Assembly (NCBI RefSeq): GCF_020035535.1
Contig: NZ_CP083350.1
Span: forward strand, 1,498,501-1,562,500
Length of the DNA: 64,000 nucleotides
Source: Ensifer adhaerens
GTDB lineage: Bacteria; Pseudomonadota; Alphaproteobacteria; Rhizobiales; Rhizobiaceae
Direction of reading: 5' to 3'
Below the pieces are notes generated by a model. It saw only the letters and a program-made list of their open reading frames with translations, did no database searches and was not told the origin of the DNA. Below, in pieces: positions 53,056-62,187 of the stretch. Position numbers and translations under genes: made by a program. Numbering within the stretch: position 1 is the stretch's first letter; every line of letters starts with the position of its first letter.

Positions 53056-54218
53056 GCGTGCTTTCGCTAGAGGGTATCACCAAGTCCTATGGCGGCAACG
53101 CGATCCTGAAGGGCGTCAGCCTGGTGGCGGAGGCCGGTGAGTTTATCGCCCTTGTCGGCCCCTCCGGGTGCGGCAAGAGCATGCTTCTGCGGATCGTCGC
53201 CGGGCTCGACCACGGTGACAGCGGCGAGATCGTCATCGGCGGCCGGAGCGTTGCCCGCATGGCCGCGGCAGATCGCAATGTCGCGATGGTTTTCCAGTCC
53301 TATGCGCTCTATCCGCATCTGACGGCGGGAGAGAACATCGCCGTGCCGCTCGCCATGCGGCGCCTGACGGCGGTGCAGCGCCTGCCGGTCATCGGCAATT
53401 TCCTGCCGGGGCAAAAGCAGATCCGCAGCGATATCCAGCGTCAGGTGAAGGAGATGGCCGGCGCGCTGAAGATTGACCATCTGCTCGACCGTAAGCCTGG
53501 CCAGATGTCCGGAGGTCAGCGCCAGCGCGTGGCGCTCGCCCGCGCCATGGTGCGCCGCCCCGCCGTGTTCCTGATGGACGAGCCGCTCTCCAATCTCGAC
53601 GCCAACCTGCGCGTCCACGCCCGCGGCGAGATCGTCGACCTGCACCGTCGCGCCGGCGCGCCGACGCTCTACGTCACCCACGACCAGTCGGAGGCGCTCT
53701 CGATGGCCGACCGGGTGGCGGTGATGATCGGCGGCAATCTCCTGCAATTGGCAAGCCCAAAGGAGATCTACGACAACCCCTCTCATATCGAGGTCGCGCG
53801 CTTCCTCGGCCAGCCGAAGATCAACGTTCTTGCGACCCGCAGTGACGCCGCAGGCATCGTCCGTTTCGGCGATCTCGCCCTGCTCGCGAACCGGGGGCAA
53901 ACGCCGGATGCGCCGGTGAAGCTCGCAATCCGCCCGGAATTTGTCCGCTTCCATGTGGCAAGCGCCGGCCGCTTGACTGCGCGGGTCGAGCGCATGGAGT
54001 TCCTAGGGTCCGAAGTCATCGTCTACGCCCGTCTCGATGCGATCGGCGAGGCGGTCACCGCCAAGTTGGCACCTGCCGAGGCCGCGGCGCTCGCGATCGG
54101 CCAGCCCGTCGATGTCGAGTTCCTGCCCGAGCGGGCGATGCTCTTCGACCAGGAAGGCGCGCGTCTTCAGGCCGAGCCGATCACGGTAGCAACGTCCCTG
54201 GAGAAGATCCATGGCTAG
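53052..54218 (+). CDS. ABC transporter ATP-binding protein (UgpC/MalK type)
   Basis: 388 residues. Walker A is GPSGCGKSMLLRIVAGL: the Mg-binding Ser is kept, but the usual Thr next to it is Met. LSGGQRQRV-type signature reads MSGGQRQRVALARAM, Walker B VFLMDEPLSNLD, and H-loop VTHDQ. An insertion (RLTAVQRLPVIGNFLPGQKQ) between Q-loop and signature is unusual. The C-terminal OB-type regulatory domain is complete. It powers the UgpA/UgpE-like channel. Confidence 0.92.
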   Translation: MSVLSLEGITKSYGGNAILKGVSLVAEAGEFIALVGPSGCGKSMLLRIVAGLDHGDSGEIVIGGRSVARMAAADRNVAMVFQSYALYPHLTAGENIAVPLAMRRLTAVQRLPVIGNFLPGQKQIRSDIQRQVKEMAGALKIDHLLDRKPGQMSGGQRQRVALARAMVRRPAVFLMDEPLSNLDANLRVHARGEIVDLHRRAGAPTLYVTHDQSEALSMADRVAVMIGGNLLQLASPKEIYDNPSHIEVARFLGQPKINVLATRSDAAGIVRFGDLALLANRGQTPDAPVKLAIRPEFVRFHVASAGRLTARVERMEFLGSEVIVYARLDAIGEAVTAKLAPAEAAALAIGQPVDVEFLPERAMLFDQEGARLQAEPITVATSLEKIHG

Positions 54219-55125
54219 TGTCGCGACCTTCGAAACGGCGATCGCCGAGCCCGCAGTGCGCGAGGCGCGCATTGCCTGGCTCCTGGCGCTGCCGGCGGTC
54301 CTCCTGCTCTTCCTCTTCATCCTGTTGCCCACACTTGCCGTGATCGTGCTCGGTTTCACCGACTTCGAACTCGGTTATGGCAGCTTTCGTTTTGTCGGCT
54401 TCGAGAACTATGCCGAACTCTTCGGTGATCGCACCTTCCGTCGGTCGCTCTGGAACACAGTCGTCTATACGGCGATCGTCACGCCGGTTTCGATCGTGCT
54501 TTCGCTTTCGATCGCCATGTTGATCGAGGCGGAAACCAAGGGCAGGGCATTCTTCCGCACCGTCTATTTCCTGCCGGTCGCCTCGCTGCTCGTCGCCATG
54601 GCGACCGTCTGGCAGTTCCTCTTCCACCCGACCATAGGCCCGATCAACACCTTCCTCGCGCTCTTCGGTATTGCCGGCCCGAACTGGCTCGGCGCCTCCA
54701 GCACCGTGCTCTACGGCCTTTCGATCATCGGCATCTGGCAGTCCGTCGGCTTCAACATGGTGCTGTTTTTGGCCGGCCTCACCGCCATCCCACGCGAGCT
54801 TTACGCCGCGGCTGAAGTCGATGGCGCCAAGTCCTGGTTCGATCGTTTCCGGCTGGTGACCTGGCCGATGCTCGGGCCGACGACGCTGTTCGTTACCACC
54901 ATCAGCATCATCAATTCGGTGAAGGTTTTTGAGACGGTGAAGACGCTGACCGAAGGCGGTCCGAACAAGGCATCGGAAGTGCTGCTCTTCACCATCTACC
55001 AGGAGGGCTTCGTCTATCTGCGCGTCGGCTATGCCTCGGCCATGACCGTCGTCTTCCTCGCCATCCTCGTCGTCCTGATGTTCCTGCAGTACCGCGTGCT
55101 TGACCGGAAGGTGCATTACGCATGA
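54211..55125 (+). CDS. ABC transporter permease (UgpA/MalF type)
   Basis: 304 residues with six hydrophobic segments. The EAA loop reads ELYAAAEVDGAKSWFDRFRL (about 196-215), contacting the ATPase. It overlaps the ATPase end by eight bases. Assignment to the CUT1 (glycerol phosphate/oligosaccharide) class is secure; the substrate is inferred from the phosphodiesterase. Confidence 0.92.
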   Translation: MASVATFETAIAEPAVREARIAWLLALPAVLLLFLFILLPTLAVIVLGFTDFELGYGSFRFVGFENYAELFGDRTFRRSLWNTVVYTAIVTPVSIVLSLSIAMLIEAETKGRAFFRTVYFLPVASLLVAMATVWQFLFHPTIGPINTFLALFGIAGPNWLGASSTVLYGLSIIGIWQSVGFNMVLFLAGLTAIPRELYAAAEVDGAKSWFDRFRLVTWPMLGPTTLFVTTISIINSVKVFETVKTLTEGGPNKASEVLLFTIYQEGFVYLRVGYASAMTVVFLAILVVLMFLQYRVLDRKVHYA

Positions 55126-55958
55126 CCACGAACGCTCTTTCGCTTGGCCGTATCGCCCGTTTGACGGTGCTGTCACTTGGCGCTCTCATCTTCCTTGCGC
55201 CCTACATCTTCATGGTTTCGACCGCCGGCAAGGCACAGAGCGAGATCTTCTCCTCGTCGCTGTCGCTGATCCCGGAGCAGTGGTCCTATGTCGAGAACTT
55301 CTCCAAGGCGCTGTCGCGCGTCTCGATGTCGACGCTGCTCTTCAACGGCGTCGTTGTCTGCGCACTGATCTTCGTCATCCAGATCGTGGTCGCCATCCCC
55401 TGTGCCTATGCCATGACGAAGCTGAAGTTCCGCGCCGCCCGCACCATGATGGTGCTGGTCATGCTCGGCCTGCTCGTGCCGATCCACGCGACGGCGCTGC
55501 CGATTTACGTGGCCTTCGACAGGCTCTCCGTGCTGAACAGCTACACGGCCCTGGTGGCTCCGTTCTCGATCTCGGTCTTTGCGATCTTCCTGTTTCTGCA
55601 GTTCTTCCGCGCCATGCCCGACGACCTGATCCACGCCGCAAGGCTCGACGGCATGTCGGAGGCCGGCATCGTCGCGCGCGTCATCGTGCCCAACGCCTGG
55701 CCGGCGATCACGGCATTCGCGATCTTCTCGGTCGTCGCCCACTGGAACGATCTCTTCTGGCCGCTGATCGTCGTCACCAACCAGGATTATGCGACCCCGC
55801 CGCTCGGCCTTCTCTACTTCCGCGCGGCTGAAGCTGGCGACGACTACGGCGCGCTGATGGCCGCCACTCTCATCATCACCCTTCCCCTCGTGACGGCTTT
55901 TCTGTTGGCGCAGAAACGCTTCGTCGAGGGCATCACCATGACCGGTCTCAAAGGCTGA
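55122..55958 (+). CDS. ABC transporter permease (UgpE/MalG type)
   Basis: 278 residues with six membrane segments. The EAA loop is DLIHAARLDGMSEAGIVARV, and a typical CUT1 WNDLFWPLIV segment follows. It overlaps the first permease by four bases (ATGA). It pairs with the UgpA-type protein to form the channel. Confidence 0.92.
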   Translation: MTTNALSLGRIARLTVLSLGALIFLAPYIFMVSTAGKAQSEIFSSSLSLIPEQWSYVENFSKALSRVSMSTLLFNGVVVCALIFVIQIVVAIPCAYAMTKLKFRAARTMMVLVMLGLLVPIHATALPIYVAFDRLSVLNSYTALVAPFSISVFAIFLFLQFFRAMPDDLIHAARLDGMSEAGIVARVIVPNAWPAITAFAIFSVVAHWNDLFWPLIVVTNQDYATPPLGLLYFRAAEAGDDYGALMAATLIITLPLVTAFLLAQKRFVEGITMTGLKG

Positions 55959-55982
55959 ACGGTCCAACCTGGAGCGCATCCC

Positions 55983-57248
55983 ATGACACATCTGAGACAG
56001 CTTTTCACCGCGGCTGCCGCATCGCTGATCATCGCCGCACCCGCCTACGCCGAGACCCAGCTGACGGTGCATTATCCGATGCCCGGCTTCTTCAAGGACG
56101 TGATGGACACGATCTCGAAGAAATTCATGGAAGAAAACCCCGATATCAAGATCACCTTCGCCAATCCGTCCGCGACCTATGAGGAAGGCATCCAGACGAT
56201 CATGCGTCAGGCCGGTACGGTCGAGATGCCTGATCTGACCTTCATCGGCCTCAACCGCCTGCGCATGGTCAACGAGCGCGACATCCCCGTCGACCTCGGC
56301 CCGTTCATCGCCAAGGACGGCAACATGGCCGAACAGGGCTTTTCGGAAAACATACTGAAACTCGCCCAGGTGGGCGGCAAGCAGGTGGGCCTTGCCTTCG
56401 CGACCTCCAACCCGATCATGTATTACAACGCCGATCTGGTGCGCAAAGCCGGCGGCGATCCGGAAAACCCGCCGAAGACCTGGGACGAGGTCATCGCGCT
56501 CGGGGGCAAGATCAAGGCGCTCGGCGACGGCAATGAAGGCATCGACTTCCGCTGGCAGGGCGACGACTGGATGTTCTCGGCTCTGCTCTTCGGCGCCGGC
56601 GGCGACATGCTGAGTGCTGACGAAAGCAAGGTTGCCTTCAATGGTCCCGAGGGCCAGAAGGCCGTTGAAGTGCTTGACCGCATGGTCAAGGAAGGCGGCT
56701 TGCCGGTGCTGACCAAGCAGGCTGGCGAACAGGCCTTCGTTGCCGGCAAGATCGGCTTTGCCTTCCAGACGACGGGCGCGCTGCGCAACACGATCAAGAA
56801 TGTCGGCGACAAGTTCGACCTGCGCACGGCCCAAATCCCGCTGATCGACCCGGTCAACGGCAAGCTGCCGACGGGTGGCAATGCTGTCGTTATCCTGACG
56901 CGCGATGCCGAAAAGCAGGAGGCCGCCTGGAAGTTCGCGAAGTTCGCCGCCGGTCCCTATGGCGCCTCGGTCGTCGTTCCCGGCACCGGCTACGTGCCGA
57001 ACAACGCGCTTGCCGCCACGTCGCCGGAGTATCTCGCCAACTTCTACAAGGAAAACCCGCTGTTTCGCGCCGGCCTCGAGCAGATGCCGCGCATGCGCCC
57101 CTGGTATGCCTTCCCGGGCAGCAACGGCGTGAAGGTCACGCAGACGATCGTCGAGAACCTGTCGCGCATCGTCGAGCAGACGGCGACGTCAAAGGAAGCG
57201 CTGGACGAGGCAGCAGCCGAAGTCGAAAGCCTGTTGCCGCGCAGCTGA
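55983..57248 (+). CDS. ABC transporter substrate-binding protein (UgpB/MalE type)
   Basis: 421 residues with a signal peptide (LFTAAAASLIIAAPAYA). The mature part is the CUT1 type: MEENPDIKITFANPSATYEE, FIGLNRLRMVNERDIPVDLG, IMYYNADLVRKAGGDPENPP (N-P-I-M-Y-Y-N is typical), plus KFAKFAAGPYGASVVVPGTG. Last gene of the phosphodiesterase operon; a terminator follows. Confidence 0.92.
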   Translation: MTHLRQLFTAAAASLIIAAPAYAETQLTVHYPMPGFFKDVMDTISKKFMEENPDIKITFANPSATYEEGIQTIMRQAGTVEMPDLTFIGLNRLRMVNERDIPVDLGPFIAKDGNMAEQGFSENILKLAQVGGKQVGLAFATSNPIMYYNADLVRKAGGDPENPPKTWDEVIALGGKIKALGDGNEGIDFRWQGDDWMFSALLFGAGGDMLSADESKVAFNGPEGQKAVEVLDRMVKEGGLPVLTKQAGEQAFVAGKIGFAFQTTGALRNTIKNVGDKFDLRTAQIPLIDPVNGKLPTGGNAVVILTRDAEKQEAAWKFAKFAAGPYGASVVVPGTGYVPNNALAATSPEYLANFYKENPLFRAGLEQMPRMRPWYAFPGSNGVKVTQTIVENLSRIVEQTATSKEALDEAAAEVESLLPRS

Positions 57249-57270
57249 TCCGGTCTCTTGTGAGGATTGC

Positions 57271-57301
57271 CGCCGCCCCGGAAGAAATTCCGCGGGCGGC
57301 G
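57271..57301. terminator. Stem-loop terminator between convergent genes
   Basis: CGCCGCCCCGGAA and TTCCGCGGGCGGCG form a long stem with one bulge around a GAAA loop. TCTGCTTT follows. It separates the binding-protein gene from the convergent LacI gene. Confidence 0.6.
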
Positions 57302-57312
57302 TCTGCTTTCGG

Positions 57313-58299
57313 TCAGCCGAGGCGGCGGACCGTCCCGCCCGGATAGAGCCGGCTCTCAAGGGTCAGATGGCGGCAGCCCGACGCATTCTCGGCCATGTCG
57401 AGCAGAAGGGCAGCAGCGGCGAGCCCCATGTCGCCGTCAGGCATCGAAATCGTGGTGAGCGTCGGGCTCATCAACCGCCCAAGCGCGATGCCGTCGAAGC
57501 CGGCGACCGAGACGTCGTCGGGCACGGACAGGCCCTGGCGGCGGAGCGCCGCGATGACGCCGAGCGCAAGCAGGTCGTTGGAGGCGATGATCGCAGTCGG
57601 TTGATGATGGGCGACAACGGCACAAAGGTCGAGGTTCTCGTAGCCGTCGACGAAGGGGATCTCGATCGCCTCGATCGGTTGAACACCCGCTTCCTGCATG
57701 GCGGCAGTGTAGCCGTCGTAGCGCAGACGCGCCCGGTCGGAAGAATGGAAATGGCCGGTGACCACGACAATGCGCTGATGTCCATGCGCAAGGATATGCC
57801 GGGTCAGCTCGTAGCCGGCGCGATGATTGTCGACTGTGACGGCGGCGGCAAAGCGGGCAACCGGCCGATTGTTGAGGAGCACCGTCGGCGGCAGTGCCGC
57901 CGATAGCGCCTCGCTGGTGCGGGCATCGCAAAGGGTCAGGATCAGGCCGGTCGGGCGCTGTTCCAGCAGCGATCGCACGGCGCGTGCCTCGAGTGCGGGA
58001 TCGTAGTTGGACTGGGCGATGAGAACGCCGTGGTTCGCGGCCTGCATGCGGTGCTGAATCCCGCCGAGCGAAGCTGCGAAAACCGGATTGGTGACGCTCG
58101 GCACCAGCACGCCGACCACAGGCTGGCTGCGGCCTGCGGTGCGCCCCGTTGCGGCTGTGGGCCGATAGCCCAATTCGGCGGCGGCCCGCCGCACGCGCCG
58201 CACCATCTCGTCGCTGACGGGGCCCTCGCCGTTCAGCACGCGCGAAACGGTTGCGAGTGAACAGCCGGCATGAAAAGCGATCTGTTGCAGGGTTGCCAT
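57313..58299 (-). CDS. LacI-family regulator, divergent from a CUT2 operon
   Basis: 328 residues starting MATLQQIAFHAGCSLATVSR, a complete LacI headpiece with the LATVSRVLNGEGPVS hinge. The effector domain has the usual LVPSVTNPVFAASLGGIQHR and AIIASNDLLALGVIAALRRQ. It is divergent from the sugar importer at 58534, with palindromes between them, and convergent with the Ugp-type operon. Control of the CUT2 operon is the more likely job. Confidence 0.9.
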   Translation of the reverse strand: MATLQQIAFHAGCSLATVSRVLNGEGPVSDEMVRRVRRAAAELGYRPTAATGRTAGRSQPVVGVLVPSVTNPVFAASLGGIQHRMQAANHGVLIAQSNYDPALEARAVRSLLEQRPTGLILTLCDARTSEALSAALPPTVLLNNRPVARFAAAVTVDNHRAGYELTRHILAHGHQRIVVVTGHFHSSDRARLRYDGYTAAMQEAGVQPIEAIEIPFVDGYENLDLCAVVAHHQPTAIIASNDLLALGVIAALRRQGLSVPDDVSVAGFDGIALGRLMSPTLTTISMPDGDMGLAAAALLLDMAENASGCRHLTLESRLYPGGTVRRLG

Positions 58300-58334
58300 C
58301 GGCGCCCTCTAGCCGATCCCCATGACAGCAGATT

Positions 58335-58424
58335 GAAGAGCGTCTTCTCTGTTTTCCACATCAGGCATGAATTATTATTCATGCTATGAATTATATTGAC
58401 AGGTCGTGCGTCCACGGTTTTAAT
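58335..58424 (+). promoter_or_regulatory. Promoter and palindromes before the CUT2 operon
   Basis: TTGACA (58396-58401), 17 bp, then TTTAAT (58419-58424) is a good sigma70-like promoter. CATGAATTATTATTCATG (58366-58383) is a perfect 7+4+7 palindrome just upstream of it. GAAGAGCGTCTTC (58335-58347) is another, with a GCG centre more like LacI operators. Both a LacI and a SorC-type regulator are candidates. Confidence 0.55.
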
Positions 58425-58533
58425 CGCAATCGTCGGAAGTCGAGGAGGAGTTCCGGCGAACTCATACATTCAGCGGCCGCAAGCAAACGGCCCTATCGGT
58501 TTTTTGGAGGGGCTTCGGCCTCGAGGAGGACGC

Positions 58534-59562
58534 GTGCGCAAATTTCTCAGCACGACCGCTCTGGCGGTCATTGCAGCTTCATTCTGGGCAGGTTCGGCAA
58601 ACGCCGAAACGGCGAACCCGTTTCGCTGCCAGCCCGGTGAAAAATACGTCATGAACGTCATGGTGTCGGGCGTGGAATACTGGTTCCCGGTCTATGAAAT
58701 GTTCAAGCAGGCCGGCCAGCAGTTCGGCTGCGAGACGGAATATACCGGCACGCCGGAATATGACGTCAACAAGCAGATCGCCACCTTCGACCAGGCGCTT
58801 GCCCAGAACCCGGCCGGCATTCTGGTTCACCCGATGAACTCGGACCCGTTCATCGAGCCGATCAACCGGGCGATCGACCAGGGCACGGCGGTCGTCACGT
58901 TTGCCGCAGACTCGCCGCTGTCGAAACGCGTCTCCTTCATCACCTCGGACAATACCCGCGAAGGCACCTACGCCGCCGACGCAATCGCCGAGAAGATGGG
59001 CGGCAAGGGTGAATATGCCGTGCTCGAAAACCCGGGCCAGGACAACCACGACAAGCGCATCACCGCCTTCGTCAACCGCATGGCCGAGAAGTGGCCGGAG
59101 ATGAAACTCGTCGGCCGCGCCGCCTCGAACCAGGATCCGAACAAGGCCTATCAGGGCCTGATGAGCCTCATCCAGGCCAATCCGAATCTCGGCGCCGTGT
59201 TCATGCCGGAAGCCAACTCGGCGATCGGTGCTGCCCAGGCCAGCAAGGAAAGCGGCGGCAAGGTGCTCGTCATGTGCGCCGACGTCAACGCCAACATCCT
59301 CGACATGATCAAGGCCGGCGAAGTCTTCGGCTCGATCAACCCGAACCAGGGCATGCAGGGCTATATGGGCTTCATGCTTCTGTGGATGGCCAAGCACCCG
59401 GAGCTGATCGACCCGATGAACGACGCCAAGCGTTCCGGCTTCAACCCGATGAGCATTCCCTTCGTCGACAATGGTCTTTCCATCGTCACCGCTGAAAATG
59501 CCGACGATTTCTACTGGGACAAGTACCTGAAGCGTCGTGGCACCAAGGGCATCGACGAGTAG
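58534..59562 (+). CDS. CUT2 sugar ABC transporter substrate-binding protein
   Basis: 342 residues from a GTG at 58534, chosen because GAGGAGGACGC precedes it and a signal peptide follows (TTALAVIAASFWAGSANA). The mature part, KYVMNVMVSGVEYWFPVYEM and AGILVHPMNSDPFIEPINRA, is a type I sugar-binding fold. Its Cys-containing FRCQPGEK N-terminus is unusual. Substrate unknown. Confidence 0.9.
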   Translation: MRKFLSTTALAVIAASFWAGSANAETANPFRCQPGEKYVMNVMVSGVEYWFPVYEMFKQAGQQFGCETEYTGTPEYDVNKQIATFDQALAQNPAGILVHPMNSDPFIEPINRAIDQGTAVVTFAADSPLSKRVSFITSDNTREGTYAADAIAEKMGGKGEYAVLENPGQDNHDKRITAFVNRMAEKWPEMKLVGRAASNQDPNKAYQGLMSLIQANPNLGAVFMPEANSAIGAAQASKESGGKVLVMCADVNANILDMIKAGEVFGSINPNQGMQGYMGFMLLWMAKHPELIDPMNDAKRSGFNPMSIPFVDNGLSIVTAENADDFYWDKYLKRRGTKGIDE

Positions 59563-59574
59563 GATCCATGAATT

Positions 59575-59600
59575 GGCTGCCCGGTCGTTGCCGGGCAGCC
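59575..59600 (+). terminator. Intra-operon stem-loop after the binding-protein gene
   Basis: GGCTGCCCGG and CCGGGCAGCC pair perfectly around TCGTTG. No U-run follows, and the ATPase gene starts 22 bp later. It probably stabilises the binding-protein mRNA end and lowers downstream expression. Confidence 0.6.
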
Positions 59601-59622
59601 AGGACTGCGGGTGGAGGACAGC

Positions 59623-61167
59623 ATGACAGCACAACCGGTTCTGGAGGTCCGGCGCGTCACCAAGCATTTCGGTGCGGTGAAGGCGTTGACGGAGGTGGAT
59701 TTTCGGCTTGAGCGCGGAGAAATCCATGCGCTTTGCGGCGAAAACGGCGCGGGCAAATCCACGCTGATGAACATCATTGCCGGCGTGTTGCAGCCAAACG
59801 ACGGCGAGGTTCTCGTTGATGGATCGGTCGTCAGGATCGGTTCGCCGGCGATCGCCCAGACGCTTGGCATCGGTCTCGTCCACCAGGAAATCGCGCTCTG
59901 CCCGGATGCGACGGTTGCCGAAAACATGTTCATGGCCGCCACCAACCGCCGCCGCTCGCCGCTGATGAACTACGGTGCGCTGGAGCGCGAAGCACAAGGC
60001 GTGATGAACCGGCTGGCGCCGATCGACGTGCGCCGCAAGGTCGCCGACCTTGCCATTTCCAGCCAGCAGTTGGTCGAGATCGCCAAGGCGCTGACGCTCG
60101 ATTGCCGCGTGCTGATCCTCGACGAGCCGACCGCGGCGCTGACGGAAGCCGAAGCCCAGGCGCTGTTCGGCATCATCCGCGACCTCAAGGCCGCGGGCAT
60201 TTCGATCATCTATATCAGCCACCGCATGGCCGAGATCTTTTCGCTCTGCGACCGCGTCACGGTGTTTCGCGACGGGCGGCATGTGGTCACCGAGAATATT
60301 GCCGATGTGACGCCCGACGATGTCGTGCGCCGCATGGTCGGCCGCGAGATCAGCCAGCTCTATCCGCCGAAGCAGGCGGTGGAAGCGCGCTCAGGCGAGA
60401 CCATCCTTTCGGTCCGCAAGTTGGGCGACGGAACCCGGATCGATGATGTTTCCTTCGAGCTGAAACGCGGCGAAATCCTCGGCATCGGCGGGCTGATCGG
60501 GTCCGGCCGCACGGAGATCGCCGAAGCGATCTGCGGTCTCAGGACAAAGTCGACGGGCGAGGTGAGCCTGCGCGGCAAGGTCCAGCGTATCGGCAACTAC
60601 CGGGACGCCGTCAATGCCGGCATCGTCTATCTGTCGGAGGATCGCAAGGGGTCCGGCGTCTTCACCGAGCTGTCGATCGCCCAGAACATTTCCGTGCTCG
60701 ACCTGAAGACGCTGACAGGCCCGCTCGGGCTGTTGAACGCCAGGGCTGAAGCGGATCTCGCCCGCGATTTCGTCCGCCGTCTCGGCGTGCGCATGGGCGG
60801 TATCGACATGCCGGTGTCGTCGCTCTCGGGCGGCAACCAGCAGAAGGTGGCGATCGCCAAGCAGCTGGCCGTTCGACCTGAAGTCATTCTGATGGACGAG
60901 CCGACGCGCGGTATCGATGTCGGCGCCAAATCCGAGATCCACCGGTTGCTGCGCGAGCTTGCGGAAAGCGGCATCGGCATCGTCGTGATCTCGTCGGAGC
61001 TGCCGGAACTGCTCGGGCTCTGCGACCGGGTACTGGTGGTGCGCGAAGGCGCGATCGCCGGCGAGCTTGGCGACAGAGAAATGAGTGAGGAGGCGGTGAT
61101 CCGCCTGGCGTCCGGCGTGACGCAGACGGATCAGAGTGCAACAGGCAGGACAGCCCATGTCGCCTGA
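59623..61167 (+). CDS. CUT2 sugar ABC transporter ATP-binding protein
   Basis: 514 residues from the ATG at 59623, with GGAGG upstream. Two ATPase domains: [22 protein letters not shown] and [10 protein letters not shown] in the first; a degenerate Walker A (GLIGSGRTE), [15 protein letters not shown] and [11 protein letters not shown] in the second. Same architecture as RbsA. Overlaps the permease gene region only if an early permease start is used. Confidence 0.93.
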   Translation: MTAQPVLEVRRVTKHFGAVKALTEVDFRLERGEIHALCGENGAGKSTLMNIIAGVLQPNDGEVLVDGSVVRIGSPAIAQTLGIGLVHQEIALCPDATVAENMFMAATNRRRSPLMNYGALEREAQGVMNRLAPIDVRRKVADLAISSQQLVEIAKALTLDCRVLILDEPTAALTEAEAQALFGIIRDLKAAGISIIYISHRMAEIFSLCDRVTVFRDGRHVVTENIADVTPDDVVRRMVGREISQLYPPKQAVEARSGETILSVRKLGDGTRIDDVSFELKRGEILGIGGLIGSGRTEIAEAICGLRTKSTGEVSLRGKVQRIGNYRDAVNAGIVYLSEDRKGSGVFTELSIAQNISVLDLKTLTGPLGLLNARAEADLARDFVRRLGVRMGGIDMPVSSLSGGNQQKVAIAKQLAVRPEVILMDEPTRGIDVGAKSEIHRLLRELAESGIGIVVISSELPELLGLCDRVLVVREGAIAGELGDREMSEEAVIRLASGVTQTDQSATGRTAHVA

Positions 61168-61195
61168 AAGAACGGAAAGAGCCGGGGAGGCGGAA

Positions 61196-62185
61196 ATGGC
61201 AGTGGATACGATGGTTGCAACCGAGAGGCAGGCGCCTGCCTGGAAACGCATCGGCACGATGCGGGAGGCCGGGCTGATCGCGATCATCCTGGCGCTTGGT
61301 ATCATCATGAGCTTCGCCTCGCCGCACTTCCTGACCTTTGGCAACATGCGCGCCATGCTGATGAGCTTCTCGGTCGAAGGCATTGTCGTCGTCGGCATGA
61401 CGATCCTGCTGATCGTCGGCGGCATTGACCTTGCCGTCGGCTCGGTGGTCTGCTTCGCCATGGTGCTCGCCGGTTCGCTGTTCCTGGCCGGGGTCGATCC
61501 CTGGACGGCCTCGCTGGTCGGCATCCTCGCCAGCAGCGTGATCGGCATGATCATGGGCTTCTTCGTCACCGTCGTCGGGCTCAACCACTTCATCACGTCG
61601 CTGGCCGCGATGGTCATCGTGCGCGGTCTCTGCCTCGTGATTACCAAGGGCACACCGCTGTCGCTGTTCACGCTGCCGGCCTCCTTCAAGGCGGTGGGGC
61701 AGGGCACCTTCCACGGCGTTCCCTATGTCATCCTGATCTTCGTCGCCGTCGTCATCCTGTTCGATTTCCTGCTGCGCCGGGCGACCGCCTTCCGCAAGGT
61801 CTTCTATACCGGCAGCAACGAGAAGGCGGCGCTCTATTCGGGCATCAGAACCAAGCAGGTGAAGTTCTGGGTGACGGTGCTCTGCTCAACGCTCGCAGGT
61901 GTCGCCGGCGTCATCTACATGTCGCGCTTCGGCGCCGCGACGCCCACCTTCGGCGTCGGCATGGAGCTCAACATCATCGCCGCGGCCGTTATCGGTGGCG
62001 CCTCGCTCAACGGCGGCTCGGGTACGATTCTCGGCGCCATCCTCGGCATGGCCCTGCTCTCGGTCGTAACCAGCTCGCTGATCCTGCTCGACGTCTCCGT
62101 CTATTGGCAGGACATGATCAAGGGGTGCATTCTGCTCGCTGCCGTTTCCATCGACCACTTGCTGCACAAGCGGAAGGCCGCCTGA
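61196..62185 (+). CDS. CUT2 sugar ABC transporter permease
   Basis: 329 residues from the ATG at 61196, with GGGAGG upstream; an ATG at 61157 overlapping the ATPase gene is less well served. Ten or so hydrophobic segments, TILLIVGGIDLAVGSVVCFA and GGASLNGGSGTILGAILGMA, are RbsC-family hallmarks. Homodimeric membrane channel. Confidence 0.92.
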   Translation: MAVDTMVATERQAPAWKRIGTMREAGLIAIILALGIIMSFASPHFLTFGNMRAMLMSFSVEGIVVVGMTILLIVGGIDLAVGSVVCFAMVLAGSLFLAGVDPWTASLVGILASSVIGMIMGFFVTVVGLNHFITSLAAMVIVRGLCLVITKGTPLSLFTLPASFKAVGQGTFHGVPYVILIFVAVVILFDFLLRRATAFRKVFYTGSNEKAALYSGIRTKQVKFWVTVLCSTLAGVAGVIYMSRFGAATPTFGVGMELNIIAAAVIGGASLNGGSGTILGAILGMALLSVVTSSLILLDVSVYWQDMIKGCILLAAVSIDHLLHKRKAA

Positions 62186-62187
62186 CC

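Noticed and set aside
53067..53954. Minus-strand frame inside the UgpC-type gene
   Set aside because: It is an antisense shadow of a gene with complete ABC motifs.
55173..56834. 553-codon minus-strand frame across the UgpE and UgpB genes
   Set aside because: It spans two confirmed genes in antisense and has no family motif.
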